A stretch of 40,816 bases of DNA. It comes from Pauljensenia sp018375675. GTDB taxonomy: Bacteria; Actinomycetota; Actinomycetes; Actinomycetales; Actinomycetaceae. Shown piece by piece: positions 40,457-40,816 of this stretch. The notes under the pieces are model-generated. The model was given only the letters and a program-made list of their open reading frames with translations, ran no database searches and was not told where the DNA came from. The stretch is taken from NCBI GenBank assembly GCA_041432705.1, contig JAPWAE010000013.1:1-40816 (forward strand), read 5' to 3'. The translations under genes were made by a program, and so were the position numbers. Within the stretch, counting starts at the first letter, position 1. Every line of letters starts with the position of its first letter.

Positions 40457-40712
40457 CCCAGTCTCTCGGGAGCTGTGCGACGCCGTTTGAGTCCATCGTT
40501 GGGCGATAGGCATAGCGCTCGAGTCCGTCAAATGTGGGAGTCTCGGGGCGCATGTCGAAGGGGAGGCCGCCGACCTCAATCGACTTGGCGAGGAAGATGT
40601 TGATCGCGTCCGACAGGCTAATTCCCCAGCGTGCGTAGACAGCTGCCGCGTCGGCCTTGATCTGCGCGGTCGTGCGGGTCTTCACCTCGGCGGTGCGGGT
40701 CATCGTCGGCAT
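40443..40712 (-). CDS. RelB/DinJ-type antitoxin
   Basis: 89 residues. The N-terminal ribbon-helix-helix segment TAEVKTRTTAQIKADAAAVYARWGISLSDAINIFLAKSIEVGGLPFD matches RelB/DinJ antitoxins closely. A C-terminal toxin-wrapping tail rich in Asp and Pro follows. ATG 40712 has AAAGGAGCGACA before it. The overlapping partner looks like PemK/MazF, not the RelE/YafQ toxin usual for DinJ, so this is a mixed pairing. It probably represses its own promoter. Confidence 0.85.
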   Translation of the reverse strand: MPTMTRTAEVKTRTTAQIKADAAAVYARWGISLSDAINIFLAKSIEVGGLPFDMRPETPTFDGLERYAYRPTMDSNGVAQLPRDWDDGE

Positions 40713-40734
40713 TGTCGCTCCTTTCGATATTGTT

Positions 40735-40766
40735 ATTATAGACCCGGAACCGCCCCAAAGCGGGGC
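40735..40766 (-). promoter_or_regulatory. Promoter and candidate autoregulatory site of the toxin-antitoxin pair
   Basis: On the minus strand a perfect TATAAT (plus-strand 40735-40740) lies 22 nt before the antitoxin start. GCCCC-N5-GGGGC (40752-40766) covers the -35 side, where an antitoxin-bound operator would be expected. No standard -35 box is clear. Confidence 0.5.
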
Positions 40767-40796
40767 ATATTTGGGACATTTATCTTCAATCATAAG

Positions 40797-40816
40797 AGCC
40801 CCGGCCTCGTCCCTGA
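40797..40816. repeat. 20-bp direct repeat flanking the toxin-antitoxin pair
   Basis: AGCCCCGGCCTCGTCCCTGA is identical to 40071-40090, the left arm and loop start of the guaA-type terminator. Its first 15 bases also occur at 36913-36927. The window ends here, so it is not known whether a full terminator follows. Confidence 0.85.

Overview
The window is high-GC DNA from an actinobacterium. Protein families and gene order (a pmt/rsmI/metG neighbourhood, sucCD-perM-purH, a sucrose PTS) fit the Actinomycetaceae, close to Schaalia/Actinomyces. That genus is an inference from protein character; no search was run. Start codons are ATG, GTG and one TTG. Many genes are closed by perfect GC-rich hairpins, and several have a TANNNT hexamer only 6-8 nt before the start codon, which suggests leaderless transcripts.

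Layout. (1) 1-284: end of an rRNA operon with a 5S rRNA and terminator. (2) 454-10112: an FMN reductase, a protein O-mannosyltransferase, a four-gene Zn/Mn ABC transporter, rsmI, a nicotinamidase and metG. (3) 10235-17991: a complete sucrose phosphotransferase chain: GH32 hydrolase, EIIBCA permease with a LacI-type operator, LacI repressor, HPr and Enzyme I. (4) 18079-22644: a PspC envelope-stress locus, with a membrane-protein pair diverging from a PspC-histidine kinase/LuxR regulator pair. (5) 22777-27221: a DUF1846 protein and a UvrD/PcrA helicase. (6) 28754-36881: sucCD, perM, purH, bioY and guaA. (7) 36882-40816: an accessory region behind guaA.

Two intergenic stretches (about 13998-14726 and 27222-28753) have no convincing gene and are packed with structured repeats. 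Both carry the same unusual array: three GGATAGG-like units, a central palindrome and three mirrored CCTATCC-like units, all on an exact 19-bp period. The loci also share a 15-bp GGTTAACGTGCGCAT word. The second locus adds a four-copy 17-bp motif with mirror-symmetric spacing (52-60-52), a 77-bp near-perfect palindrome and three kinds of tandem repeat. This repeat system is the strongest candidate here for something undescribed.

The region behind guaA is the clearest sign of gene transfer. The last 263 bp of guaA plus 46 bp downstream, including the left arm of its terminator, recur 3.2 kb away with six synonymous differences. Between the copies lie an IS3-type left end with a broken orfA, an alpha/beta hydrolase, a cluster of TGACTACA repeats next to a third copy of the guaA terminal sequence, and a methyltransferase. 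This looks like the remains of one or more elements integrated at the guaA 3' end, with the integrase gone. A RelB-like antitoxin with a PemK/MazF-like toxin follows, between 20-bp direct repeats.
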